Source: Sphingomonas sp. IC081 (GTDB taxonomy: Bacteria; Pseudomonadota; Alphaproteobacteria; Sphingomonadales; Sphingomonadaceae). Taken from it: 64,000 nt of DNA. Under the pieces are notes generated by a model. That model searched no databases, was not told where the DNA came from, and saw only the letters and a list, made by a program, of their open reading frames with translations. Within the stretch, counting starts at the first letter, position 1. Each line of letters begins with the position of its first letter. A program made the position numbers and the translations under genes. The stretch lies in contig NZ_CP029761.1 in NCBI RefSeq assembly GCF_006874585.1, positions 445,001 through 509,000 on the forward strand, given 5' to 3'. Shown here in pieces: positions 8,994 to 17,578 of this stretch.

Positions 8994-10345
8994 GACCGCG
9001 CCTCCATCGTGAGGCATCGGGCGCCGACGGTCCGGAACCGCTCGCTTGCTTCCTGCAGCAGGTCCTGCGTGACGGTGATGTAGACCAGCGTGGAGTTGAT
9101 GTCCCGGTGGCCCATGTAGGTGGAGAGGAAGCGCAGTTTGTCCTGCGGATTGACGCCGGATCGATACCATTGAAGGATCCGGTTCACGACCATCGAGTGG
9201 CGCAGGTCATGAACACGCGGCCCTGTCCGCCCGGTCGGGGCCTTGAACCCGGCACGGCGCATGACGTTGGTGATCATCGTTGAGACCGTCACCGGGGTAT
9301 AGCGATCATTGAAGTGCTCGTGCCAGAAGAGCCCGGACCGAGGATCCTGTGGGGCGCCAGCGCGCCGCCTTGCATCGATATAGGCCCGTAATTCGGCCAT
9401 GACGCTGCCGGTTAGCGGCAATATCCTGGTCTTGTAGAACTTCGTTTCCCGCACTGTGATCGTGTCTGATTGAAGATCGACGTCACCCAGATCGAGCCCG
9501 GCGAGTTCACTACGGCGCAGTCCGGCACAATAGGCCAGAACCACCATGGTGTAGAGAACCATCGGCCGCAGCGGCGCGTCCGGCGACGGATAGGAGCGGG
9601 CAACGTCGAGCATCTGCCGAACGTCGGCCGGGCTGAAGATGTGCGGTCGTCGATGCTCTCGTGCCACTTCCCGCTCGGGACGGGCGTTGAAGCGTTTCGG
9701 TGGGATGCTGGGATCAAGGCGATACCGCGCCTTAGTCAGGAGGCGCCCGAGCTTCTGGCATTCAGCCGCGTGATTGCGGGTCAGCTTGGCAGTTGCCCAG
9801 CGCGCCAGCATCGTCTCAAGCGATGCCCCTGTCAGTTCCGGGGTCGCCTGGAGGAACCGATCGAACCGCAATAACCAGTGAGCCTGAGTCTCATACTGAT
9901 ACCCCCGGCTCCGCATCAACGCGACATGCTCACGCATGAAGTCCCCCAGCGAGCTGCCGAAGGGCGCGGGGCGTCGCAATGCGGCCAGGGCTCCGTCGGG
10001 ATTTGCGGAAGCCAGCGCTCGCCAGATCGGCTTGCTTTGTTTGACGTTGTATTGACGGCGAAGCACGGCAACGGGATTATCTGCGATCAGCCCGATTTCG
10101 ACGAGGTGGTCGAGGAAGCGATCGACAATGCAGACCTGGTTGAGCAGCGTCGGCATTCGCCAACGTTTTTCCATTTCCTTCAGCCAGACTTCGAGCATCT
10201 GCCGGTCGACCGCCGGATGACGCTGGGCTACATTCTCGAAGCTGCGAAGGAACCAGCGATAAGTCGGCCTGCTTCCCTGCCGGAACTGCGATTTTTCCAG
10301 GAAGGCGTCGATGACCGTGCGATCGGGATCGTGCCAAGCGCTCAT
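8990..10345 (-). CDS. RIT1 tyrosine recombinase B
   Basis: The 451-residue middle member of the trio has an extended N-terminus (about 230 residues) and a catalytic domain with AGLRRSELAGL, HDLRHSMVVNR and MGHRDINSTLVYI. It overlaps recombinase A (stop at 10342) and C (start at 8993), each by four bases. Its distance from A and C in sequence is typical of the three distinct subfamilies found in RIT elements. Confidence 0.93.
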   Translation of the reverse strand: MSAWHDPDRTVIDAFLEKSQFRQGSRPTYRWFLRSFENVAQRHPAVDRQMLEVWLKEMEKRWRMPTLLNQVCIVDRFLDHLVEIGLIADNPVAVLRRQYNVKQSKPIWRALASANPDGALAALRRPAPFGSSLGDFMREHVALMRSRGYQYETQAHWLLRFDRFLQATPELTGASLETMLARWATAKLTRNHAAECQKLGRLLTKARYRLDPSIPPKRFNARPEREVAREHRRPHIFSPADVRQMLDVARSYPSPDAPLRPMVLYTMVVLAYCAGLRRSELAGLDLGDVDLQSDTITVRETKFYKTRILPLTGSVMAELRAYIDARRRAGAPQDPRSGLFWHEHFNDRYTPVTVSTMITNVMRRAGFKAPTGRTGPRVHDLRHSMVVNRILQWYRSGVNPQDKLRFLSTYMGHRDINSTLVYITVTQDLLQEASERFRTVGARCLTMEARS

Positions 10346-11574
10346 GGCAGCACCTCCGATCCGGGCACGTCGAGCGCCACGGCTCGGAGATCATCTATCG
10401 CCAGCTTGAGATAGGCGTTGGTGGATTCGGTGGATCGATGTCCGAGCACGTCGCCGATGATCTTTTGCGGGACCGACGCCCGCAGCATTTCGACCGCCCG
10501 CGCGTGGCGAAAGACATGCGCTCCTCGCTTTCCCGGCGGCTCGACGCCAGCGGCTGACAACCGCCCGCGGATCATGCCATACAGGTTTGTCATTGCGATA
10601 TAGGGCGCGCAGGACCGGATGAAGATTTCCCGCCCCTCAACCTGGGGGCGCCCATTACGCAGATAGTCGAGGAGCGCCTCACCAACGGGCGCCAATAGCG
10701 GCAAGTAGGAGTACGCATTGGTCTTGGTGTGACGGATACGCAGGGCTTCTCCGCGCCAGTTCACGTCTTCAAGCCGAAGGCGACAGATCTCACCTTCGCG
10801 CAACCCATATGTGGCAAGCAGTTGAAGTACCGCAAGATCGCGCAGTCCCCGCGGCGATCCATCCTTCTTCGTCGCCGCCAGCACCGCGGCGATTTGGCGC
10901 CTGTCCAGCGTCGAGGGCACGTCTTCATAGGCGTAGAGCATGGGGCCGATGATGTGCGGCGTGAGATCCATCGGGATGCGCCTCGTCCGATGCAGATACC
11001 GCACCACCGACCGGAGCCGCTCAGCGACATCGGCCAATGATTTGCGCCGTAATCCAGGGGCGCGCATGTCCATGTAGAGATCGACCTCCCCGATGCTCAA
11101 GGTGTCGAGGCTGGCGGCCCCGCCCCGTTCGAACTGCCATCGCAGGAAGTTCCGTGCCTCCCACAGAAGCGCCGAGATGGAAGCGCTTGCCAGACCGCGC
11201 TCGTCGCGCAGCCATGCCTCATATTCGCAGCAGATCGCCTGCCGATACGCGGTTTCCGGTTCGGTCATCTCTGGCTCGGGCGGCCATTTGCCTTGGGCAA
11301 GCCGGAGCAGTTTGTTGATCGATGTGCGGGGCAACATCTGCCAGCGCGCACAGGGAGGCCGCCCGTACTGGGCTTCGAAATCCTGAACTGCATAGGCAAG
11401 ATACTGATCGACCTGCGCCAGCGTCACAGTTTCCACCTGCACGCCGCACTCGGCCAGATAATCGAGAAACGCGCGGGCGTACAGGCGATGGTTCGCTACG
11501 ACCACCGGGTTATAATTCTGCGTCGTGAGCAAATTCGAGAGTTCGGCGATCAACTCGTCGTGCAATTTCAACAT
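10342..11574 (-). CDS. RIT1 tyrosine recombinase A
   Basis: The 410-residue product is the first gene of the trio, with catalytic motifs YGLREGEICRL, HVFRHARAVEML and LGHRSTESTNAYL. The ATG at 11574 (MLKLHDELIAEL) is favoured over one 14 codons upstream. The 94 bases between this start and the right inverted repeat hold the promoter and a subterminal repeat. Confidence 0.92.
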   Translation of the reverse strand: MLKLHDELIAELSNLLTTQNYNPVVVANHRLYARAFLDYLAECGVQVETVTLAQVDQYLAYAVQDFEAQYGRPPCARWQMLPRTSINKLLRLAQGKWPPEPEMTEPETAYRQAICCEYEAWLRDERGLASASISALLWEARNFLRWQFERGGAASLDTLSIGEVDLYMDMRAPGLRRKSLADVAERLRSVVRYLHRTRRIPMDLTPHIIGPMLYAYEDVPSTLDRRQIAAVLAATKKDGSPRGLRDLAVLQLLATYGLREGEICRLRLEDVNWRGEALRIRHTKTNAYSYLPLLAPVGEALLDYLRNGRPQVEGREIFIRSCAPYIAMTNLYGMIRGRLSAAGVEPPGKRGAHVFRHARAVEMLRASVPQKIIGDVLGHRSTESTNAYLKLAIDDLRAVALDVPGSEVLP

Positions 11575-11621
11575 GCTTTTATCCTCAGCTGGTCCAGAGA
11601 CCGCCGAGGTTCGCAATCAAA

Positions 11622-11709
11622 ATAATGCGCAGCAACATCGCCCCGCATTAGGAGAATCCACGTCGCTGCCGCGTTCCTTCACATTATCGCGACCTCGTGA
11701 TAAGCCATC
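11622..11709 (-). repeat. RIT1 right end: terminal and subterminal repeats
   Basis: The right terminal repeat is 11668-11709. An inverted partial copy of its inner part lies at 11622-11636 facing 11673-11687 (12 of 15 bases match), mirroring the double arrangement at the left end. Paired inverted sites at both ends fit arm-type and core-type recombinase binding. Confidence 0.75.
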
Positions 11710-12027
11710 ATCCACGCTAACCTGCGCGAAGCGCTGGAGGCCACGCGCATCGTCGACGGCGAAACCGGCGGGACGCTCAACTCGGGTGCCAAGTCCGCAG
11801 CGCTGTCGATCTTCGAGGGGACCAAGCAGCGCTTCTTCGCGCAGCTGCTTCTGTCGATGAAGCTCCCCAGCTTGCTGCCCGCGATCGATACGGCGATCGC
11901 CGATGGGCATGCCGTTGTCGTGCAACTCGTCTCGACGGCAGAGGCCATGCTCGACCGGCGACTGGCCGACCTGTCTGACGAGGAGCGCGAAGCTCTCGAG
12001 ATCGACCTCTCCCCGCGGGAATATGTG
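11710..12027 (+). pseudogene. Strawberry-notch helicase, middle fragment between two RIT elements
   Basis: These 106 codons (IHANLREALEATRIVDGET ... SPREYV) are open in the host frame and join 7878 upstream and 15753 downstream without loss or gain of bases. The fragment has no start codon of its own and is followed by an in-frame TAA inside the RIT2 palindrome. It is a stranded exon-like remnant of the disrupted gene. Confidence 0.88.
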
Positions 12028-12047
12028 TAATGTTGAGCTCAACATTA
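12028..12047. repeat. 20-bp perfect palindrome at the RIT2 left junction
   Basis: TAATGTTGAGCTCAACATTA equals its reverse complement. With flanks GTG and CAC it extends to 26 perfect bases (12025-12050). It has the same length, position and AGCT centre as the RIT1 palindrome but another sequence. Confidence 0.9.
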
Positions 12048-12136
12048 CACGTATTCTTTGCAGTCGCAGTTTATGTCGAGCGTGGCGGCGGGAGGCGCAG
12101 GTTTCCTTCGGTTTTCCATGATTTCACTCCAGATAA
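12048..12136 (+). repeat. RIT2 left terminal inverted repeat (89 bp, perfect)
   Basis: It begins CACGTATTCTTTGCAGTCGC and is the exact reverse complement of 15664-15752. The perfect identity over 89 bp suggests a recent or actively maintained element. Confidence 0.93.
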
Positions 12137-12167
12137 AGTGAGTGCCAGGGGGGTGTCCGGAGACGGG

Positions 12168-13172
12168 CTAGGCTCGCCTTCGAACGTCGGTGAGCATGGT
12201 GATCAGGGCATCGGATGGCGGCTTGAAGCGCCCGGGCTTGATGGCAGGTGCGCCGTGCGCCGCGAGAATCTGCAGCTTCTCCTCGGGATCGGCGCGCAAA
12301 TAGGTCTCGGTGCTCTGGATGCTGGCATGGCCGAGCCACAATGCGACTTTGCGAATGTCCCCTGTCGCCGCGAGCGTGTGCATTGCGCAGGAATGGCGCA
12401 GCACGTGCGGTGTTACGCGCTTTCCAAGGATTGACGGCTGCTTCGTTGCCGCGGTCTTGACGTGCTCGGCCAAACGGAACGCAAACCCGTCGCGTGTCAT
12501 CGGCTGCCCGTTGGCATTGAGGAATATCTCGGCGACCTCGGCTTCGGGGCGGATCGCAATCCACGCGCGCAATGCGAACCGAGTCTCCTTCCAGAGCGGC
12601 AGGACCCGTTCACGCCGACCCTTGCCCAAGATGTGCACGGTCGAAAGCGAGCGGTCCGGGAAATCGCGCAGTTGTAGCGTTACGAGTTCCGACACCCTCA
12701 GCCCGCCAGCAAAGGCCAGATGCAGCATTGCGCGATCGCGGGTGCCAAGGCGTGTCCGGGGATCCGGGGCATCGAGCAAAGCCTTGATCTCTGCCCGGTC
12801 GAGGTAGTCGATCAGCGCCTTGTCGGTCTTCTTGGTAGGGATCGATCTGACGCGAAGGGCCTGATCCAGGCAGGCCGGAACACGATACTCGATGTAGCGG
12901 AAGAAGGACCGGATCGCGGCGAGCCTGCCATTGCGGGTCCGAACACAGCTGCCGCGACCGTTCTCGACATGGTCAAGGAAGGCCATGATCATGTCGGTGC
13001 CGAGATCCTCGATCTCGAGATCGGTCGGCCGACGCTTCAGCCGATCGGCAGCGAACTGGACCAGGAGGACGAAGCAGTTGGCATAGGTCTTCACCGTGTG
13101 CGGACTGACAGCACGTTCGCGCGGCAGATGTTCACGCAGGTAGATCGAGAGATGCGGAGCGAGTGCCGTCAT
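12168..13172 (-). CDS. RIT2 tyrosine recombinase C
   Basis: The 334-residue recombinase carries GGLRVSELVTL, HVLRHSCAMHTL and LGHASIQSTETYL. It starts at 13172 with an ATGA overlap on recombinase B. The identical length to the RIT1 counterpart and shared N-terminal pattern (NGRLAAIRSFFRY vs NCRLAAIRSFFSF) show the two third genes are orthologous subfamily members. Confidence 0.93.
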   Translation of the reverse strand: MTALAPHLSIYLREHLPRERAVSPHTVKTYANCFVLLVQFAADRLKRRPTDLEIEDLGTDMIMAFLDHVENGRGSCVRTRNGRLAAIRSFFRYIEYRVPACLDQALRVRSIPTKKTDKALIDYLDRAEIKALLDAPDPRTRLGTRDRAMLHLAFAGGLRVSELVTLQLRDFPDRSLSTVHILGKGRRERVLPLWKETRFALRAWIAIRPEAEVAEIFLNANGQPMTRDGFAFRLAEHVKTAATKQPSILGKRVTPHVLRHSCAMHTLAATGDIRKVALWLGHASIQSTETYLRADPEEKLQILAAHGAPAIKPGRFKPPSDALITMLTDVRRRA

Positions 13173-14083
13173 GCCGCTTCTCCCCGGTAAAGTTGCTCGC
13201 TGGCGGCAGCGATATCGCGCAGCAGCACCGGAGTGGCCTCGAGATACCAATAGGTGTTGGCGACCGACGCATGCCCCAGATATACGCTGAGTCCGGCCAT
13301 GTGGTGTGCGATGGCTTCCCTGTCGCGCGGACAGGACTCAAGGGAACGCACGGCGAAAGTGTGCCGCAGGTCGTGTAACCGCATCCCGGCCGTTCCGGTC
13401 GGTCCGCGGTATCCGAGCTGCCGGGCCAGCCTGACGAACACCACGTGGGCGCGCACCTTGTGTGGTGCTCTGCCCCGAATGGTCACGAACAGGTCATTGC
13501 CCGTGGCGCCAAGCCTTGCTCGGGTGGCGAGATATGCTTCGAGCGCCTGACGGGTCGATGGCTGCAGGGTAATCAGCCGCTGCTTGCCGAACTTGCCGTT
13601 GCGGACGATCAGGCCATCCTCGACCAGATCGTTGCATTGAAGAGCGAGGGCCTCGGAAATCCGGAGACCTGTCGCCGCCAGCAAGCCGAACAAATAATGG
13701 TACGTGTATGGGCTGATCGTGTCTTGGGACGCAACGTCCAACGCAGCGGTCATGATCGCCCGGACCTGTTCCGGTTCGATGATGGTCGGGGTCGGGCGTG
13801 GCCGCTTGCCCCGACCGAAGACACCGGCAGGCGGAACCTCGTAAACTGGATCATCGGCTTGGATAAAGCGGCTGAAGTTGCGAACGGTATCGAACCTCCG
13901 GCGGGCCACATTTTGCGAACTCGCCGTGTGGCACCAGTCGTAGATCCGCTGGACTTGGATGTGCCGGTCACCGAATCCTCCGGCGTAGGCGGCGTACAGG
14001 CGCAGCATGCGTTCCTGTTCAGAGAACTTCCGCCCGAGGCTGCGATGCAGCGCCACGTATCTGGAAATGTGGATATTCAGCAT
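13169..14083 (-). CDS. RIT2 tyrosine recombinase B
   Basis: The 304-residue product has TGLRISEALAL, HDLRHTFAVRSL and LGHASVANTYWYL. It is about 150 residues shorter than RIT1 recombinase B, lacking most of that protein's N-terminal extension. It overlaps its neighbours on both sides. Confidence 0.93.
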   Translation of the reverse strand: MLNIHISRYVALHRSLGRKFSEQERMLRLYAAYAGGFGDRHIQVQRIYDWCHTASSQNVARRRFDTVRNFSRFIQADDPVYEVPPAGVFGRGKRPRPTPTIIEPEQVRAIMTAALDVASQDTISPYTYHYLFGLLAATGLRISEALALQCNDLVEDGLIVRNGKFGKQRLITLQPSTRQALEAYLATRARLGATGNDLFVTIRGRAPHKVRAHVVFVRLARQLGYRGPTGTAGMRLHDLRHTFAVRSLESCPRDREAIAHHMAGLSVYLGHASVANTYWYLEATPVLLRDIAAASEQLYRGEAA

Positions 14084-15624
14084 GACTGTTCTCCCGGCCA
14101 GGGCTGCGCGATCTTCATGAGCATCGGCAGATCGACCTTGGCGTAGATGGCAGTGGTCTCGGGCGAGCTGTGACGCAGGATGGTTCCGACGGACTCCAGG
14201 CCTGCGCCCGCTCGCAGCAGGCTGGTGGCAAGCGAATGCCGGAATATGTGCGACCCGGTCGGCACCCCATCGATCCCACCGCGGTCGCGCGTACGGGCGA
14301 CGATGCCAGCGATCTCGGCGGACGAGCGGAATGGCCGGAACGGCGCTTGTGCGCGCAGGAACAGATGCTCTTCGGCGGCCCTCGGGCGGGCTCCCGCAAG
14401 ATATGCCAGGATCGCGTCGCCAACATCCTGCGGCAACGGCAGGCGGTCCGGCCGGCGCGTCTTGCCCTTGACCGTCAGGTGACCAGATCGCCAGTCGATA
14501 TCCTCAAGGCGCATGTCCCGAATATCACCGGCGCGCAGCCCAAGTCTGGCGAGCAAGAGTATGATGGCCTTGTCCCGGACCTCCACCGGACGATCTGTTG
14601 GACAGGCCGCAATGATCCTCTCGATCGTTGCCGAGTCGACGTGGCGCGGCAGCGTTGAAAGGCGGTAGCGCTGCACAGATGGAACTGCATGCGACAATGC
14701 CGGCCGGCACTCGCCACGCACGACCAGAAACCGGATGTAGCTCCTCATTATCGTGACGAGCAGCGATGCCGAGCCCGGCGTCTCCTGGCTTCGTCGTTGG
14801 AATGCGCTCCTGAGTCCGGCGGCATCCCATAGCGAAGGCTCGCCCAACATAGGGATGAGCCGTCTGATATCGGTCCGGTAGCGCCGGATCGTCTCGTCCG
14901 TGGCGCCGCGGTGTTGCTTGAGCCATGCCAGGTAAGCCGACATGTGCGGGTCATCGTCCGCCACCGGTTCAACCAATGGGATGGCGCCCCGGCCTCGAAG
15001 GAACTCGACGAAGTGCCGTGCGCATCGCCGCCGCCGCTTGGTGCCCGTTGCGACCAGCTTGCCCCGCTTGCGCCAGACCGGGCATCGGCAATCATGCGCG
15101 GCGTACTGGTCGATGATCGTGTCATCGATATCGATCCATTGGCGCCGCGCCATGCGAAGCCAGGCCACGAAATGCTCGGCCTCGGACCGATAGGCCTGTG
15201 CCGGTCCCTCGGCGAGTTGCAGGCAAGCGATCGCATCGAAATAGTCAGCGAGGTGCCGTGGCAGATCGTCGATCCCGTCGTCGACTTCGACGTAGCCTTG
15301 ATCTTCCAGGAACCGGACGAAGCGCCTGACCCTTGCTGCTTGGTCAGCCTTGTAGTGCGCTTGCTGCGCCGAATACCGGTGGCACCGGCACCGATGCTTC
15401 TCGAACCGCCGGACAGCCTGATCGTCAATCGTGCGGATCGCGGTCCTATGCCGCTCCAGCCAATGCAGGAAATGGCGGACCGCCGCGCCATACAGAACCG
15501 CACAGCCTGACTTCTCGTCGAGGGACAGAGAGGAGAGGAATGCGGTGAGAAGAGCGCCGTGACTGGGCGGGTCTTCGCCCCTGAGCGGGGCAGTCCGAAA
15601 CGGCAGTGATGATCGTGTTCGCAT
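14077..15624 (-). CDS. RIT2 tyrosine recombinase A
   Basis: The 515-residue product is the longest recombinase here. An extended N-terminus includes Cys/His-rich patches (EKHRCRCHRYS and AAHDCRCPVWRKRGK) that could bind a metal. The catalytic domain has LGLRAGDIRDM, HIFRHSLATSLL and LRHSSPETTAIYA. An AAGGAG site precedes the ATG at 15624. It lies 40 bp inside the right inverted repeat. Confidence 0.92.
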   Translation of the reverse strand: MRTRSSLPFRTAPLRGEDPPSHGALLTAFLSSLSLDEKSGCAVLYGAAVRHFLHWLERHRTAIRTIDDQAVRRFEKHRCRCHRYSAQQAHYKADQAARVRRFVRFLEDQGYVEVDDGIDDLPRHLADYFDAIACLQLAEGPAQAYRSEAEHFVAWLRMARRQWIDIDDTIIDQYAAHDCRCPVWRKRGKLVATGTKRRRRCARHFVEFLRGRGAIPLVEPVADDDPHMSAYLAWLKQHRGATDETIRRYRTDIRRLIPMLGEPSLWDAAGLRSAFQRRSQETPGSASLLVTIMRSYIRFLVVRGECRPALSHAVPSVQRYRLSTLPRHVDSATIERIIAACPTDRPVEVRDKAIILLLARLGLRAGDIRDMRLEDIDWRSGHLTVKGKTRRPDRLPLPQDVGDAILAYLAGARPRAAEEHLFLRAQAPFRPFRSSAEIAGIVARTRDRGGIDGVPTGSHIFRHSLATSLLRAGAGLESVGTILRHSSPETTAIYAKVDLPMLMKIAQPWPGEQSC

Positions 15625-15663
15625 GTTGGCTCCTTCGACTTGCTGAGGTCGACGGAACCGTAG

Positions 15664-15752
15664 TTATCTGGAGTGAAATCATGGAAAACCGAAGGAAACC
15701 TGCGCCTCCCGCCGCCACGCTCGACATAAACTGCGACTGCAAAGAATACGTG
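15664..15752 (-). repeat. RIT2 right terminal inverted repeat (89 bp, perfect)
   Basis: It is the exact reverse complement of 12048-12136 and ends GAATACGTG against host ATCGAC. The rightward reading frame through this repeat is open and in frame with the helicase C-terminal fragment, with possible ATG codons at 15606 and 15681. Confidence 0.93.
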
Positions 15753-17525
15753 ATCGACTACCTCGCCAAGAGCTTTCCAGTCCGCTTGATGGCGGTGTTC
15801 ACCGACGAAAACGGCAATCCTCGCTCCGAGCCGATGAGTGACGAGCATGGCGCGCCCGTGCAATGTCGCTCCGCGCTGGCCGCGCGCGACCGGATGATCG
15901 AGCAGCTCTGTGCATTGCCGCCGATTGCCACCGCGCTCGATGCCATCATTGAGCGCTTCGGCGTTGACCAGGTGGCGGAAGTCACCGGCCGCACGCGCCG
16001 GCTCATCGTTGGGCGCGACGGTCGTCAGAAACTCCAATCCCGGTCGCCCCGCGCCAACGTCGCTGAGACCCAGGCGTTTATGGACGGTGCCAAGCGTATC
16101 CTGGTGTTCTCCGATGCCGGGGGAACGGGGCGCAGCTACCATGCCGATCTGGCCGCGAAGAACCAGGCCCGCCGCGTACACTTCCTGCTCGAGCCGGGCT
16201 GGCGGGCTGACGCCGCAATCCAGGGGCTTGGCCGCACCAATCGCACCAATCAGGCATCGGCCCCGCTGTTCAGGCCCGTGACGACAGATGTGCGCGGCGA
16301 GCGCCGCTTCATCTCGACGATCGCTCGGCGCCTCGACAGCCTCGGCGCTCTGACCCGCGGACAGCGCCAGACCGGTGGCCAGAACCTCTTCGATCCTGCC
16401 GACAACCTCGAAAGCATCTACGCCAAGGAGGCGCTCCATCGCTGGTTCGGCTTGTTGTTCACCGGCAAGCTCGAAGCCGTCGGTCTCGGGCGCTTTCAGG
16501 AGCTGACAGGTCTCCGGATCGAAGCGCCTGATGGTTCGATGGTCGATGACCTGCCGTCGATCCAGCGGTGGCTCAACCGCATTCTTGCGCTTCCCATAGC
16601 CCTGCAGAACGCGATCTTCGATGAGTTCATGGGGCTGGTCGAAGCGCGTATCGATGCCGCCCGGCAGGCTGGCACGCTCGATCTCGGCCTCGAGACCATC
16701 GCAGTCGAGGACTTCACTGTCCTGTCGGACACGCTGCTGCGCACCGATCCGGCATCGGGCGCGACGACCCATCTCCTCGAACTGGAGATCGCCAGAGCCT
16801 TGAAGCCGCTCACGTTGAAGCGGCTCGAGGAGATCCACGGCCTCACCGGGCAGCGGCAACGGCCGGTTCGAAATGCTCGCTCAGGCCGGGTTGCCTTGCT
16901 CGTGCCTGCACGCAGTATTCTTGCTGATGACGGCACCCGCGTTTCCCGCTTCGAACTGCTGCGCCCCTTGAAGCGGACTCACATCACCGAGGATCAGCTC
17001 GCTGAGAGCAGCTGGGAGGCAATTTCCGTCGACGTTTTCCGTGAAGCCTGGGCGGCCGAAGTTGAGGAAGCGCGGACCAGCCACAAGCGCGAGCGCCTCT
17101 ATCTTGCGACGGGCCTCCTGCTGCCGGTCTGGGACAAGCTGCCTTCGGATTTCGTGAGGGTGAGCCGCATCTCGGCTGCGGATGGCCGGTCGCTCCTTGG
17201 CCGGGAGGTTCCCGTCCACTGCGTGCCCGAACTGTGCCGAGCGCTGGGTCTGGAACGCGAGCAAACTCTTTCCGCCGACGACGTTGTCCAGACCGTCTTG
17301 GCAACGGGCAGGGCCATCGAGTTCGCGGGCCGCGAGCTGCTCATGGTCAAGCGCAGCTTGGTCAATGGCTCACAGCGAATTGAGCTTACGGGATGGAGTG
17401 CTGCTCGGCTCGACTGGTACAAGGCCCAAGGCTGCTTTACCGAGATCATCCGCTATCAGACCCGGCTCTTCGTGCCGATCGAGGGCGCGGCGAACGTGAT
17501 TGCCAGACTGGCATCATCGGTATAG
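15753..17525 (+). pseudogene. Strawberry-notch helicase, C-terminal part
   Basis: These 590 codons plus stop complete the disrupted gene. They hold the second helicase half: ILVFSDAGGTGRSYHAD and AAIQGLGRTNRTNQ, the strawberry-notch form of motifs V and VI, followed by a long C-terminal domain with SRFELLRPLKRTHITEDQL and GWSAARLDWYKAQG. The frame is open from ATG 15606 inside RIT2, so a separate C-terminal protein of up to 639 residues could be made, but it would lack the ATP-binding half. Confidence 0.85.
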
Positions 17526-17530
17526 TTCCT

Positions 17531-17569
17531 TGCCAAATGGCATTGTTCGGCGTACATGATGCCATATGG
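17531..17569. promoter_or_regulatory. Operator-like palindromes before the toxin-antitoxin operon
   Basis: TGCCA-AA-TGGCA (17531-17542) and CCATATGG (17562-17569) lie within 50 bp of the antitoxin ATG. Paired short palindromes at this position are usual for autoregulation by Xre/MbcA-type antitoxins. Direct binding is inferred. Confidence 0.5.
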
Positions 17570-17578
17570 AGAACTGCC

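Larger units (their letters stand above)
7879..11709 (-). mobile_element. RIT element 1 (recombinase in trio) inside the helicase gene
   Basis: Three overlapping tyrosine recombinase genes (all leftward) are bounded by imperfect 42-bp inverted repeats, 7899-7940 and 11668-11709, matching at 37 positions. Host sequence resumes at 11710 exactly in frame with the codon ending at 7878. A 20-bp palindrome (7879-7898) sits only on the left. The triplet ATC lies at both edges (7876-7878 and 11707-11709); it may be a duplication or a shared crossover base set. Confidence 0.9.
12028..15752 (-). mobile_element. RIT element 2 inside the same helicase gene
   Basis: A second trio of overlapping tyrosine recombinases, also leftward, is bounded by perfect 89-bp inverted repeats (12048-12136 and 15664-15752). 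A 20-bp palindrome (12028-12047) lies only on the left. Host sequence resumes at ATC GAC TAC (15753), in frame. The left host flank GAATATGTG differs by one base from the element's right terminus GAATACGTG, suggesting the target was chosen by resemblance to the element end. Its proteins are unlike those of RIT1 in length and sequence. Confidence 0.9.

Noticed and set aside
7876..11709. Three-base target duplication (ATC) for RIT1
   Set aside because: The same triplet can be explained as shared bases at the crossover or as the end of the inverted repeat. RIT2 shows no comparable clean duplication, so it is not claimed.
14748..16859. A 703-codon leftward open frame spanning the RIT2 right end
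   Set aside because: It runs antisense to the helicase C-terminal part and out of frame with RIT2 recombinase A. Its composition is that of a GC-rich shadow frame and it shows no family motif.
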